Positions 26,152-35,392 of a DNA stretch of 52,773 nucleotides are shown here, piece by piece (within the stretch, counting starts at the first letter, position 1; every line of letters begins with the position of its first letter). A model generated the notes under the pieces. It worked only from the letters and a program-made list of their open reading frames with translations. It searched no databases and was not told the origin of the DNA. The position numbers and the translations under genes were made by a program. The stretch comes from CG2-30-36-16 sp964372115 (GTDB taxonomy: Bacteria > Bacteroidota > Ignavibacteria > Ignavibacteriales > Ignavibacteriaceae): contig CAYJPN010000036.1 in the NCBI GenBank assembly GCA_964372115.1, positions 1 through 52,773 of the forward strand, given 5' to 3'.

Positions 26152-26741
26152 TTATTTTAACACCTACCCTATTAATTAAAAAAAGGACTCATGTAGTCGA
26201 TCATTTATAAAAACCATTTCTTCTTCCGCATAAATTGAGGTTGTGATTTGAATAATTAATCTCCCAACCGAAATTTTACAAAAATTAAATCATAAAACAA
26301 AATATTTTTTACTTCGAGCTGTTACTTATTTTATCAAGCAGACGACAAGCAGTAGCCGATTCGAAGGGTCAACTTATTCCCGGGTATTAACTGCTCTGTA
26401 ATAACGGCCACATCATTACAACAAACAAAACACAAATTATGAGTTTTAGATAAATCCGAATTATGTCGTCCTCAATTTATTTTCAACTCTGTTGTAATAA
26501 TTATCTTGCCACACATTAACCACGAAATTAAACACATCACTGTTCCCAAATCGAGATTTTTTATTCACCATATTTGCAACCTATTTCCGCTGTATTAAAG
26601 TTTATAGAAACAGAAAGCACTATTAAAATCTGCTCTTGAATATCGCGAATTCATGACCATTATTAGTTATAACAATCCGGGTATTACACACATACTAAAT
26701 GCTCCCTATAAAAGGAGTAAAAGAATTAGAATGTTATAACT
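26152..26741. other. Non-coding spacer, nothing recognised
   Basis: This is about 590 bases of AT-rich DNA between the zinc-ribbon FHA region and the YARHG gene. I see no gene, RNA or clear repeat. It may be decayed sequence. Confidence 0.5.
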
Positions 26742-27551
26742 CTAAGAATAGTATTCAATTCCAACTATTTTATATTTTCCATTTAATTTTCTAAAAATTA
26801 CCGCATACCCATTCCGACTTGTATAAACGAAATCATCAAGTTTGCCGATAGTATCGTAACCCCATTCTTGGTTACCCTCTATTTCTTCGATAGTAACTTT
26901 ATTTAAGTAATCGGGGTCCTCTTTGATAGCAGCAGCTAATTCCTCATAGAACAGCCGAGGGTGATCAAGTTTGAACGACTCTGCTTTATATTGGAACAAT
27001 ACCTCTGGATTTGTTGAAGCGGTTTCTTTAAATTCTTTCCAGAACTCAAAGAAATCCAAATTATCTTCATACAATTTTATTCGACTAATATTTTCTAATT
27101 CCTTTTCATTTAAAAATTGCACCACGTTTGTATATGTTGGTTTGTACCATTCTTTTTGAAGAAAGTAACGCTCCATCTCTCCGCCCTTATTAAAGATGTA
27201 TCCTTTCTTAGCGAAAATACTATTTCTTATAATTGCCAATTCATTTGGAGTGTAGTTTTCTAATAGATGAAATGCAATTGTTGAATCGGACAAGCCAAGC
27301 GAGTCATAGAATTCCGTTTCTGCTTTTTCTTTATTTGTTTCCGAATTAGAAAAATAGAAAATCACAGCCGCAATAGCTAAAACAATTCCTATTCCCGATA
27401 AAATGAATATTTTATTTTTTGATGAATTGAGCTTTGTTCTTTTTTCTTTCAGAATTTCTTGAGCTGGTATTGGATTAGACAATGGCTTTCCGCAGCCCAT
27501 ACAGAATTTGCTATCATCATCATTCGTATAATTACAATTTTTGCAGATCAA
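26742..27551 (-). CDS. Zinc-ribbon membrane protein with YARHG-like domain
   Basis: It has a zinc ribbon at residues 3-20 (CKNCNYTNDDDSKFCMGCG), a membrane segment (about 49-68) and then an outer region. Residues about 100-165 match the YARHG domain pattern: NELAIIRNSIFAKKGYIF, then YFLQKEWYKP, and LNEKELENISRIK. The name-giving ARHG is AKKG here. YARHG is an extracellular domain of unknown function, often in lipoproteins or membrane proteins. The rest (about 180-269) is a small alpha/beta segment that I cannot place. Confidence 0.8.
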   Translation of the reverse strand: MICKNCNYTNDDDSKFCMGCGKPLSNPIPAQEILKEKRTKLNSSKNKIFILSGIGIVLAIAAVIFYFSNSETNKEKAETEFYDSLGLSDSTIAFHLLENYTPNELAIIRNSIFAKKGYIFNKGGEMERYFLQKEWYKPTYTNVVQFLNEKELENISRIKLYEDNLDFFEFWKEFKETASTNPEVLFQYKAESFKLDHPRLFYEELAAAIKEDPDYLNKVTIEEIEGNQEWGYDTIGKLDDFVYTSRNGYAVIFRKLNGKYKIVGIEYYS

Positions 27552-27683
27552 TTCCGCGACTCCTTTTATTAAAAAATAATTTAATCATATTACACTTAAT
27601 TTTATATCCGCCCAATACATACATTAAAAGATTTTTGAATAATGCCACTGCCATCTTTATATTATTAATAAGGATAGCACAGT

Positions 27684-28895
27684 TTATTTCGCTAAGGTGT
27701 TAATACGTTCATGTTTTGTTTCAACAAATGTTCCTTTTACTTCAGACCATTCCCAAATATTGGAATATTTTTTTTCAATTTTTTCAAAATTATTATAGTA
27801 TGATTTTGATTTAACATTGTTCTCTTCAATAAATATTTTATAACCACCTTCTGTTCCCCCAAATTCAACCTTTGCTGAAATCTCTTCAGATTCACTTGGG
27901 GCGGAGGAATTTGGATCTCCAAAACTAAGATCTTCTGCTGTCAACAAATATGATTCAGTTTGCAAAAATAATTTTTTTGTTTTCGAAGGGATAAATGGAT
28001 TCGAATATACTGCGCTATAAGTATGGCTACCCATATTTCCATAAGATTCATAAATTTCTAATTGCAATTCTTCTCCGTCAGTAGGAGATATTTCCCCAAA
28101 AGCAATAGATTGAAGATTTTCGGTTCCTCCTGCAAAATAAAAATCGTTTAGTAATTTAGGATGCTCAGAAAGGTTATCGGGGTATTCATAAATACAAACT
28201 TTATTTGAATCTGAAGGGATATTATTGGAGGCAATAATAATTATTTTTTTTGAATCAACTATTTTTCTTTCCATGTACATATAGTCATCACTATAATTAT
28301 CTGTAAAACATGATGCATAATATTTTTTGTTTTTATTATCAAATTCATCAAGCCCTTTAGTCAATTTCCAAATAGGTGCCCCGGCACTTATGTTTTTAGA
28401 GTACGATATTTTTTTAGGATAAGAATTGGCATCTTCTGCCCTGAAATACAAAATGTTTGCTTCTTCGTCCCAGAAGTAATCAACAGCCCAATTTTTATCT
28501 GTAGCCTTGAAATAGACGAACTTCATTCCATCTTGTTCAACCATTCCTAAGTCTTCTATTTTTGTCTGCCTCGAAAACTGTTGATTAAGTTTATTCAGCT
28601 TACCATTTTCATCAACCATAGTAATAATTTGGTTGTCATCTTTTTCGTCAATTAAAACTTTTAACTCTTGGCGTCCATTTAAGCTGCCATTTGAGTTTAA
28701 CCGGATAATAAAAAAAACCGCAATGAATATTACTACAACCGCTAAGGCTACTATTATATTTTTAGTATTAAACAAACTCTTTTTTGAGACATTTAATGGA
28801 GGTGTTGGGACACCGGAATCTAATATCGGACTTCCGCAATTTATGCAAAACTTGCTGTCTTCCTCATTATAAAAACTACATTTTGGACAAATCAT
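27684..28895 (-). CDS. Zinc-ribbon membrane protein with long outer domain
   Basis: This 403-residue protein has an N-terminal zinc ribbon (CPKCSFYNEEDSKFCINCG), a Pro/Ser linker and one membrane segment (about 46-68), followed by about 330 residues, probably outside the membrane. The outer part has many Asp/Ser-rich turns and beta-like stretches but no family that I recognise. The zinc ribbon is closely similar to those of the genes at 26742 and 25101, so these may form a set of paralogous front-ends with different sensor tails. Confidence 0.75.
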   Translation of the reverse strand: MICPKCSFYNEEDSKFCINCGSPILDSGVPTPPLNVSKKSLFNTKNIIVALAVVVIFIAVFFIIRLNSNGSLNGRQELKVLIDEKDDNQIITMVDENGKLNKLNQQFSRQTKIEDLGMVEQDGMKFVYFKATDKNWAVDYFWDEEANILYFRAEDANSYPKKISYSKNISAGAPIWKLTKGLDEFDNKNKKYYASCFTDNYSDDYMYMERKIVDSKKIIIIASNNIPSDSNKVCIYEYPDNLSEHPKLLNDFYFAGGTENLQSIAFGEISPTDGEELQLEIYESYGNMGSHTYSAVYSNPFIPSKTKKLFLQTESYLLTAEDLSFGDPNSSAPSESEEISAKVEFGGTEGGYKIFIEENNVKSKSYYNNFEKIEKKYSNIWEWSEVKGTFVETKHERINTLAK

Positions 28896-29085
28896 TTTAG
28901 GTTTTTCCTTTTTTAGAAATTAAACTTTTTGATGAATTTAACTATTTAGATTTTTCTTTACTAATTACCGGTAGAATCTTAGACCGGCGGGCATTCCAAT
29001 AGTTGATGAAACGATAATTTATTCTATTATTTTTACCTCAAACAAAATAAACTTAAAAAAAAACAATTTGAAATTCAGATACATT

Positions 29086-29700
29086 TTAATAACCATATTT
29101 TTCTTCGCTCTTAATAAAGTCAAGTAACTTACGAGACTTGTCGCTATTTAATAGTTTGACTGCTTTTTTACAATGAGCCTTAGCATCATTTATTGGGTCA
29201 TAATTTAGTTTAGCGCCATATAACCTATGATAAGTAAATGAATATGCCAGCCAATAATGAAGTTCGCCTTCAACTTCAGTTATAGTCCCTTTATTAAATG
29301 AAGTATATCCTACATTATCTAATTTCGTAAATCCTATTTTGGCAAATTCTATCGCTTTTAAGTATAATCCTTGAGCCGCATGAGTTTTTACATCAGATAA
29401 ATGCCTTGAAAAAGCTTCCGCCAGGTGTCTGTAAACATTTGGTTCGTTCGGAAATTCTTTCATCGCCTGAAGACAATAGGCCCTAAAATTATTTCCATCT
29501 CCTATGAATTTTGCAGTAAGGGCTTGAGATAATAAATTTTGTAATTTTTTATTTTCTTCAATAGAATTTGCAACCGTCTTAACGGTTGGGGAAACAGGCG
29601 ACCTGTTTTCTAATTCTCCCTTGGGTATTATTTTGGTTCCACAATTAGAACAGAAGTTGGCTTCTTCTTCTAACTTGTCACCACAATTTTTACAAAACAT
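29086..29700 (-). CDS. Zinc-ribbon protein with helical repeat-like C-terminus
   Basis: The N-terminal zinc ribbon (CKNCGDKLEEEANFCSNCG) is followed by a linker and about 150 residues of helices resembling TPR-type packing (QALTAKFIGDGNNFRAYCLQAMKEF; AHCKKAVKLLNSDKSRKLLDF). There is no membrane segment. The role is unknown; helical repeats usually bind proteins. It is flanked by other zinc-ribbon genes on the same strand. Confidence 0.72.
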   Translation of the reverse strand: MFCKNCGDKLEEEANFCSNCGTKIIPKGELENRSPVSPTVKTVANSIEENKKLQNLLSQALTAKFIGDGNNFRAYCLQAMKEFPNEPNVYRHLAEAFSRHLSDVKTHAAQGLYLKAIEFAKIGFTKLDNVGYTSFNKGTITEVEGELHYWLAYSFTYHRLYGAKLNYDPINDAKAHCKKAVKLLNSDKSRKLLDFIKSEEKYGY

Positions 29701-29741
29701 TAAATCCTCTCTACTTTTTTTTCCATTGAATTCCTTAGTAA

Positions 29742-29967
29742 TTAGTTGCTCATTTTTATAGCGCCAGTTATTATGTTAATAACACCGACAATCATTGCAC
29801 CATACTATAAAATTTCTCCCCCAAAGGCAGCAGTTGCAGTGATTCCACCAATTAGAGCAAGGAAACCGAATGCAAGAGTGCCAGCACCGCTTCCGGAGTT
29901 TGAGGTTTTTTCAATATTTAATCTTCAAATCATTAAACTCTTTTCCACAGTTATTACATTTTAACAT
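29742..29967 (-). pseudogene. Broken zinc-ribbon/membrane small gene
   Basis: A start at 29967 with a good GGGAG ribosome site opens MLKCNNCGKEFNDLKIKY and then stops. One frame over, the sequence continues as a glycine- and alanine-rich membrane segment (GAGTLAFGFLALIGG). A TAG follows after GEIL, then the same frame reads YGAMIVGVINIITG to a final TAA at 29742. One frameshift near 29913 and one nonsense codon thus break what looks like a small zinc-ribbon protein with two membrane segments. If the read is correct, the gene is dead. Confidence 0.65.
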
Positions 29968-30046
29968 AATTTCTCCCTCGATTTTAGATTTTTAATTTTA
30001 CAAATGAACAAGTCGATCAACTCGGTTCAATTTTTGAGCATCAAAA

Positions 30047-30721
30047 TCAATTGTTGGGGTACCGCAGACCGCTGTCAATATCGATTAGTCTATTAATAGA
30101 TGTCTGTACCTTCCAAAATAATATCGGGCCAAAAATAAATATCGATAAAAGATTCAGGTAGGGAATAATTCCAAGTACTGTTGTAAAACCACCCGTATCA
30201 TAGCTAATTCTATAGGGGCTGTTTCTCAATTTGTGCTGGAAATTTAATCTTTCAATAAGCCGCTGCCAAACAGAATGATACCAATAAAATGCATTATAGA
30301 TCGGGATAAAACAAAAACCAACCGCTTTAACTCCAGAGACATCACGTGTTTTGTTTACTTTAGGCAGTTTGCTATGTAATGAAAGGTAATATATAAAAAA
30401 TACAATCAGCCCAATCAAAGTATAATTCAATAGAACAGGGATAATCGGATGCAATTTTGTTACAAATTTATGATTTTTAAATTGAACCATCTGTTCATCC
30501 GATAGTCGGGAAACGTTGAATCTCTCTAAGTAAATCTCTGATTCATTAAATATGAAATCGGTATTTTCTACACCGATGATATGTGTACTCTTAGGTTTAT
30601 TTGACTTGGAAGGAACAGAAGGCGTAATTTTTATCTCCCTATTCTGAGGAATATTCTTTCCACACTCTGTACAATATTTGGCATCGTTGTCTAAGGAATT
30701 TCCGCATTTGGGACAGTACAT
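30047..30721 (-). CDS. Zinc-ribbon membrane protein, about four segments
   Basis: The zinc ribbon (CPKCGNSLDNDAKYCTECG) is followed by a basic linker and then hydrophobic stretches near residues 92-112, 128-146 and 183-205. The later region (CFIPIYNAFYWYHSVWQRL and PYLNLLSIFIFGPILFW) resembles DUF4234/DUF4339-type membrane domains in which a short loop links two segments. The function is unknown. It is one of the zinc-ribbon series here. Confidence 0.72.
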   Translation of the reverse strand: MYCPKCGNSLDNDAKYCTECGKNIPQNREIKITPSVPSKSNKPKSTHIIGVENTDFIFNESEIYLERFNVSRLSDEQMVQFKNHKFVTKLHPIIPVLLNYTLIGLIVFFIYYLSLHSKLPKVNKTRDVSGVKAVGFCFIPIYNAFYWYHSVWQRLIERLNFQHKLRNSPYRISYDTGGFTTVLGIIPYLNLLSIFIFGPILFWKVQTSINRLIDIDSGLRYPNN

Positions 30722-30881
30722 ATTAGCCTCTTAAATAAATTTGAACCTGTTTGTGGTATTAAAATCATTATAAATGAACAACTCAAATAAACCGTTATCG
30801 AGTGCTATGAAAACAATTAAATAATTTTTATCTTTTCAATGCTGATACTTACACTTCGTCGACGTGATAATTTAACTTCTA

Positions 30882-31118
30882 TCAGACTGCCCTGGATCCT
30901 TGAGTAATCAAACTGAACATTCCCATATCTTTGATTTCTTTGGACATTGTATGACTCTTACAGTACATCCGTCTTCCTGTGCTCGTTACTAACGGATTTT
31001 TTATTCCACATTTATTTTTTATTGTTTTATCAAAATGTATACAGGTCGATTTTACTGCGGGGCAGGTCTTATTCATGGATTCTCTCATAATACGTGAATG
31101 AAGGTTTTTTGACTTCAT
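30882..31118 (-). CDS. Small cysteine-containing hypothetical protein
   Basis: This 78-residue reading frame starts 3 bases after the stop of the lipoprotein gene upstream. It has spaced cysteines (TCP, STC, NKCG, MYC) and a basic character that could bind metal. No family is recognised and no strong ribosome site is seen. It may be real through coupling to the gene before it. Confidence 0.35.
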   Translation of the reverse strand: MKSKNLHSRIMRESMNKTCPAVKSTCIHFDKTIKNKCGIKNPLVTSTGRRMYCKSHTMSKEIKDMGMFSLITQGSRAV

Positions 31119-31121
31119 GTT

Positions 31122-31478
31122 TTAATCAGCTTTCCAACCGCTTTCATATTTTCTATATGTTAAATAACCATCAATGGTTTTACTATCTCCTTTCCGGAGG
31201 AATAAATCAGTATATCGCAAACCAATTTTTTGGGCAATACTTCCAGCTGTCATAATATTTATATTATTGTCTATGCAAGTTAACCGAGCACTGTAAAATA
31301 ATTGATATGTTTTGTTTTCTGAGTTTTCTCGTCCATCGGTTTTCTGGAACTCATCTATTGTATAAAGTCCATTTAATATTTCATTAAGATCTTTTTCGGC
31401 TGTCTGGTTAGATGGTAACGACTGGCAACCGTAAAAACTAATTAATATTACAAGAAAAAATAAATTTTTCTTTTTCAT
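31122..31478 (-). CDS. Small lipoprotein
   Basis: This 118-residue protein has a lysine-rich start, a hydrophobic run and a lipobox-like SFYGC (about residues 14-18). The mature part is a short alpha/beta domain (SAGSIAQKIGLRYTDLFLRKGD has the look of a helix then strand). I do not recognise the family. It is probably anchored in the outer or inner membrane. Confidence 0.65.
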   Translation of the reverse strand: MKKKNLFFLVILISFYGCQSLPSNQTAEKDLNEILNGLYTIDEFQKTDGRENSENKTYQLFYSARLTCIDNNINIMTAGSIAQKIGLRYTDLFLRKGDSKTIDGYLTYRKYESGWKAD

Positions 31479-31610
31479 AAACGATTTCCTAATTATTTAC
31501 TTTATCGTAAGTATTTCTATGAGTATTATTGGATAAATCATAGTCACCGTTAATGTTTTTAGTCTACAGATTTAAACAAATCTTCAGTAGCTTAAGTAGA
31601 TAGATCATTA

Positions 31611-32219
31611 TTATTGCAACTTTATTTTATAGTTATTAATAATTTTTTCAAAGTTATCTAAGCCTTCAAATTTAGCTTCATACGAAGATATTTCTGTGAC
31701 GCTTGTGGTGTCCTTTGTCAAATATCCTCTTTCGTCCATTCTTCTTTCAGTTTTTTTAAGTATTTTGAACTGGTCATTAAAATAAATGTCAATATAATTC
31801 TTCACAACAATATCGTCGCTATATAAGCTAAAATGTCCTTCTTCATATTCATAAAACCTTGTTCTTCCTAGCGAGTCAAAAAAATATGTGTCTGATGAGG
31901 AGTTATCTCCCGAAGAGGATAAGTGAGAAATAACGATAATGATTGGTTTCTGATTAGGGGCAAATAGAATAGTAAACTGTGTTTTGTTTTCAGATTCCCA
32001 TTCTTCCGATTTATCAGAATATTCGTTCTGGATGAATTCAATCGGAGCATTATCTCCTTCCTCTTGGATAAAAATACGGGTGGTTGTCAATTGATTTCTA
32101 GCCAACGAATCAGAAACAACTACCAACTGTGTTATTTTATTTAGTTCGTCTTCTTGTGTAACATTAGAACATCCCATCACACACAATAGACAAACGCATA
32201 TTATATAGAAAATTTTCAT
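31611..32219 (-). CDS. Lipoprotein of unknown function
   Basis: This 202-residue protein begins with a lipoprotein signal ending at LCVMGC (about residue 17). The mature part alternates charged strands (FTILFAPNQKPIIIVIS; TYFFDSLGRTRFYEYEEG), giving the look of a beta-sandwich. No known motif is seen. It follows the small membrane and zinc-finger genes on the same strand. Confidence 0.65.
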   Translation of the reverse strand: MKIFYIICVCLLCVMGCSNVTQEDELNKITQLVVVSDSLARNQLTTTRIFIQEEGDNAPIEFIQNEYSDKSEEWESENKTQFTILFAPNQKPIIIVISHLSSSGDNSSSDTYFFDSLGRTRFYEYEEGHFSLYSDDIVVKNYIDIYFNDQFKILKKTERRMDERGYLTKDTTSVTEISSYEAKFEGLDNFEKIINNYKIKLQ

Positions 32220-32331
32220 TTATATTTTCTTTCAATGAAATATGTACAGCACTCACCAATTCCGTAGCAAAATACTGATCATATTTTATCGTTATTTAAT
32301 TGTTATCCAATACACAACTTGAAAGTCAGTT

Positions 32332-32415
32332 TCAATATCTCTTCAAATTATGCATTTTGCATACTGGACATTGATGCTTTACCCCATGTTTGCTGGCGCA
32401 GCTTGAGGGTAAACA
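32332..32415 (-). pseudogene. Decayed tandem copy of the small zinc-finger gene
   Basis: About 84 bases on the minus strand read as SSCASKHG...QCPVCK...NLK before a stop. This matches the C-terminal half of the zinc-finger protein encoded at 32661-32819, at both DNA and protein level. No start or N-terminal half remains, so this is a remnant of a tandem duplication that flanks the 58-residue membrane protein. Confidence 0.7.
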
Positions 32416-32456
32416 AATATGATTTGTTCAGTTTTCACTTTGTCAAATTTTTCATC

Positions 32457-32633
32457 TTATTTTGGAATAACTCCTAATAAAGTGAGGATTATAGCTAGAA
32501 TCCCCAAAATGCCTAAACTCCCAATAATATTTCCTATTTTTTTTATAACGCCTATTGGTACCTTGCTTATCAGCTTACCAATAATAATTAGTAATATCCC
32601 TCCAACAAATGCACCGAAGTAAAAACTTAACAC
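32457..32633 (-). CDS. Small two-segment membrane protein, GTG start
   Basis: This 58-residue protein has two hydrophobic segments (about 4-22 and 36-55) separated by a short basic loop. The start is GTG at 32633, supported by a strong AAAGGAG ribosome site about 6 bases before it and close spacing after the zinc-finger gene. No function can be given. The two genes and the decayed zinc-finger copy behind them look like a small duplicated unit. Confidence 0.65.
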   Translation of the reverse strand: MLSFYFGAFVGGILLIIIGKLISKVPIGVIKKIGNIIGSLGILGILAIILTLLGVIPK

Positions 32634-32660
32634 GGTTATCTCCTTTGTATAAAATTAACT

Positions 32661-32819
32661 TTACTTTTTCAAATTATACCTTTTGCATACCGGGCATTGT
32701 TGTTTTGCCCCATGTTTACTGGCACAGCTTGAGCAAATAAATCCGCACTGAGGACAAAATCTTACACCCGGCCAGGCAGTATCTTTCTCATGTCTGCATA
32801 TAACACATATTTGCTTCAT
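32661..32819 (-). CDS. Small zinc-finger protein, 52 residues
   Basis: The reading frame has eight cysteines plus histidines in a RING/double-treble-like order: CVIC, H, CPQCG, CSSC, H, CPVC. It should fold around two zinc ions. It is followed by the GTG-start membrane gene 27 bases later. The exact family is unclear; it could be a small adaptor acting with the neighbouring membrane protein. Confidence 0.65.
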   Translation of the reverse strand: MKQICVICRHEKDTAWPGVRFCPQCGFICSSCASKHGAKQQCPVCKRYNLKK

Positions 32820-32965
32820 AATCACTTTTGCATTGTAATGAGTTGGTAACTCATCAATGTTTATTGTTCAAAACAACGGAATGTTAATTCTGTTAAAAAT
32901 AAATAAGTGGAATAATAATAGTAAGTTAATGATCGTTAAATATCGTTAAAATAACTCTATTTAAC

Positions 32966-34399
32966 CTAAAAGACGGCTTTAATTTTGGTTACTAGTAAAA
33001 ATTTTCCGTGTGATTTATCGAATCCACGTACTTTCAAATAATATTTACCCTCATTTAAATAGCAATAGGTTGAATCAGTAGTCACTCGTCCTGCAAAATT
33101 ATGGCTCTCTGAAACTTTTTCGCCAGATACAAGTTTATTATAAATAGCAACTTGAGGTGAGAAATTGTAGTCATCAGCTATACAAATTGCTTTAAAGTAT
33201 GATCGTTCTTTCACTTCAAATACAAACCAACGCTGTGCATTTTCAGTAAATATTGAATTATTTAGAATATCATTGGGAACAATCTTTCTAATAAAGTATA
33301 ACCTAAGATAATCGTTCGCGTTATAGTTTTTAACTAATAGTGTTGATGGTGTTATTTCATACAATCCACGAGTTACTTCAATTTTTTCAATAGAACTATT
33401 CTGTGTTGGCAATTCGATCTCATGATTATATTCTGTCTCCAGATATTTTAATAAGTTGCCGGAAGAATTGTATAAGTTAATACGTACCCCTTCATTAAAA
33501 TAATCAAACACAGCCTCATCACTATAAAAATAGAACTCTAATTTCAAACCAGTATTATTTAAGAAATTATATACAAAAAAAGTGGATGAAAATATTACTA
33601 TTAGAATAACCAAAATATAAATAGGTTTTTTTTTGAACTTTTCCCCGAATTTATTTTCTTTCGCCAGACTAAGCTGAACTTCACTATTTACATCGGAAGA
33701 TGGTTTTTCGATTAATAAAAAACGTATAAAAGAATCATCTGAAATTGAAGATGTTATTTCCTCAACTTTTGTGTTTAATTTTTTTGAAACATCCTCAGTA
33801 ACAGGAATCAAAATAATAAATTCATATTGAGTTTTCGCAGAGAAGAGATCATCAAGATTTAAGTCATTATTAAAATGAATTTTAAGTTTCTTTTTTATTA
33901 GAGAATAAATATCTGCGTCTGATGTGTTTATTTGATCTAGCCAGATGATTCTTAAATTTTCATTCATTTTGTGAAATAGAAAATGAATGATGTTTTTTTC
34001 ATAGTCACCGATAATTGTTAATACCCTGTGGTTTATCAATTCAACCGCTACCTGTTCGTCAGCAAGATTTCTTTTACTAGCGTAGCTTATATCCGGAAAG
34101 CCTAATTTTGTGGCGTATGCTTTTTTGAATTTATGTTTTATGTTATGAAGTGTGATTCTTCTATTTGCGTTATCTGAGCCGGGGAATTTATTTTCGAGTC
34201 TAAGATTAAAAATTTCACCGGCTGTTGCGCCTGCTTGACAATCAATTTCGGAGGAGGCAGGTAGTAGCTCCGAATTTGATTTCAGAGATTTTTTTATTTT
34301 AGAATATAAAACATTGTCAATTCGATATAACTCGTTTATATAAAATATTGCTTCATCTTTATTATTTACAGTTTCTTGTGAAAATATATTTTCCCTCAT
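32966..34399 (-). CDS. Single-pass membrane protein with unknown cytoplasmic region and beta-rich tail
   Basis: This 477-residue protein has about 255 residues of soluble alpha/beta sequence, then a membrane segment (about 261-280). About 195 outer residues follow, whose end (residues 400-475, pattern YCYLNEGKYYLKVRG) resembles a pre-peptidase or jelly-roll beta domain. The N-terminal half contains INHRVLTIIGDYEKNIIHFLFHKM and FIILIPVTEDVSKKL, reminiscent of an alpha/beta fold without a P-loop. The family is unknown. It is the last minus-strand gene before the tRNA fragment. Confidence 0.65.
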   Translation of the reverse strand: MRENIFSQETVNNKDEAIFYINELYRIDNVLYSKIKKSLKSNSELLPASSEIDCQAGATAGEIFNLRLENKFPGSDNANRRITLHNIKHKFKKAYATKLGFPDISYASKRNLADEQVAVELINHRVLTIIGDYEKNIIHFLFHKMNENLRIIWLDQINTSDADIYSLIKKKLKIHFNNDLNLDDLFSAKTQYEFIILIPVTEDVSKKLNTKVEEITSSISDDSFIRFLLIEKPSSDVNSEVQLSLAKENKFGEKFKKKPIYILVILIVIFSSTFFVYNFLNNTGLKLEFYFYSDEAVFDYFNEGVRINLYNSSGNLLKYLETEYNHEIELPTQNSSIEKIEVTRGLYEITPSTLLVKNYNANDYLRLYFIRKIVPNDILNNSIFTENAQRWFVFEVKERSYFKAICIADDYNFSPQVAIYNKLVSGEKVSESHNFAGRVTTDSTYCYLNEGKYYLKVRGFDKSHGKFLLVTKIKAVF

Positions 34400-35017
34400 A
34401 AAGTCTCCAAATAAGTATGAATCTAATCCTAACTTTAAAATATAAACAATTTAGCAGAAACCAGCGCAAAATTAAATTGTTGTTTTCCCGCTTTAATTCT
34501 GAAGTTGAATTCTAAAAATTGAAAAATATAACCGAATCTCTTTCCTATTTCCGAAAGATTTAAGCTACATCTTTTGTAAATGGGAAATTATCAGAAGCGT
34601 TTATAACCGAGTAGAGCCCCAATGACAATATTTTCATAAAAATAATTTTACTGATGAGCTGTTCAAAATAGTTAAGTTAATTTTTTTTATCACTGCAATC
34701 ATTTGCGTTATACAAAATATTCTATTTGTCAAGAACCGGCAATAAATTTTGATTTTTCGACTTTGGTTCAAATTTTATTGAAAGAGAATTTATGCTACAC
34801 TTAATATTGACACACCACCATTTAAAACACATATGCAATTGAATCAGATACCGCTAACTAAGAGCTCACTCATTTTTTAGCACAAAAAGACATAATAAAT
34901 GACATAGTAGCTCGTCAAAAACAATCGACAACAGGGGGCGTTTTAGGTAAACAGGGAGATTTTCAAAATTTTAGGGCATAAAAAAAGTGAGAATTCTTTC
35001 GATATTCGCACATAAAG
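34400..35017. other. Non-coding spacer before the tRNA fragment
   Basis: This is AT-rich DNA with no gene that I can support. If the tRNA fragment is a true attachment site, this is host flank just outside the element. Confidence 0.45.
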
Positions 35018-35058
35018 TGGCCCAGATGGACTTGAACCACCGACCCTCTGATTATGAG
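35018..35058 (-). other. 3' fragment of a tRNA (anticodon CAT), candidate attachment site
   Basis: Read on the minus strand, these 41 bases run from the anticodon loop CTCATAA through the 3' anticodon stem TCAGA, variable loop, T-arm (GGTGG, TTCAAGT loop, CCATC) and the 3' acceptor strand TGGGCCA. The 5' half is absent; the sequence before it does not pair. This is how integration into a tRNA gene leaves the far end of an element. With the 3' end pointing left, the element should lie to the right and the host to the left. The intact tRNA should lie at the other end, outside the window. Confidence 0.72.
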
Positions 35059-35392
35059 GGGATATTTAATAGACGTAACCGTTTGTTATGCAAGGGTTTA
35101 GACTAAAGAGACATAGGGAAAGACAAAGTCGGAAACTGGCGGCTTATTTAATACCTGTATAATGCCTAAGTTGAAAAGATACTTTTGAAGAAATAAATTA
35201 AGTATATAAAACTTCAGGAGTATTCAATGCAAAAAGCTGAATTGGGATTATTAACAAAAACATAAGTTGAACCTGAGATAAGAGACGCTGTGACTGATTA
35301 CATAATAGAGCTTCTGCGAAATAGCAGTTGTTTAAAAGCAATAAATTTCATAATTGTGGGTGGTTTATATTTTACACAAAAACTGAGCTAAT

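Noticed and set aside
35227..35391. Short frame with a good AGGAG site that stops after 12 codons and continues in frame
   Set aside because: It may be a dead small gene, but it is too short to identify.
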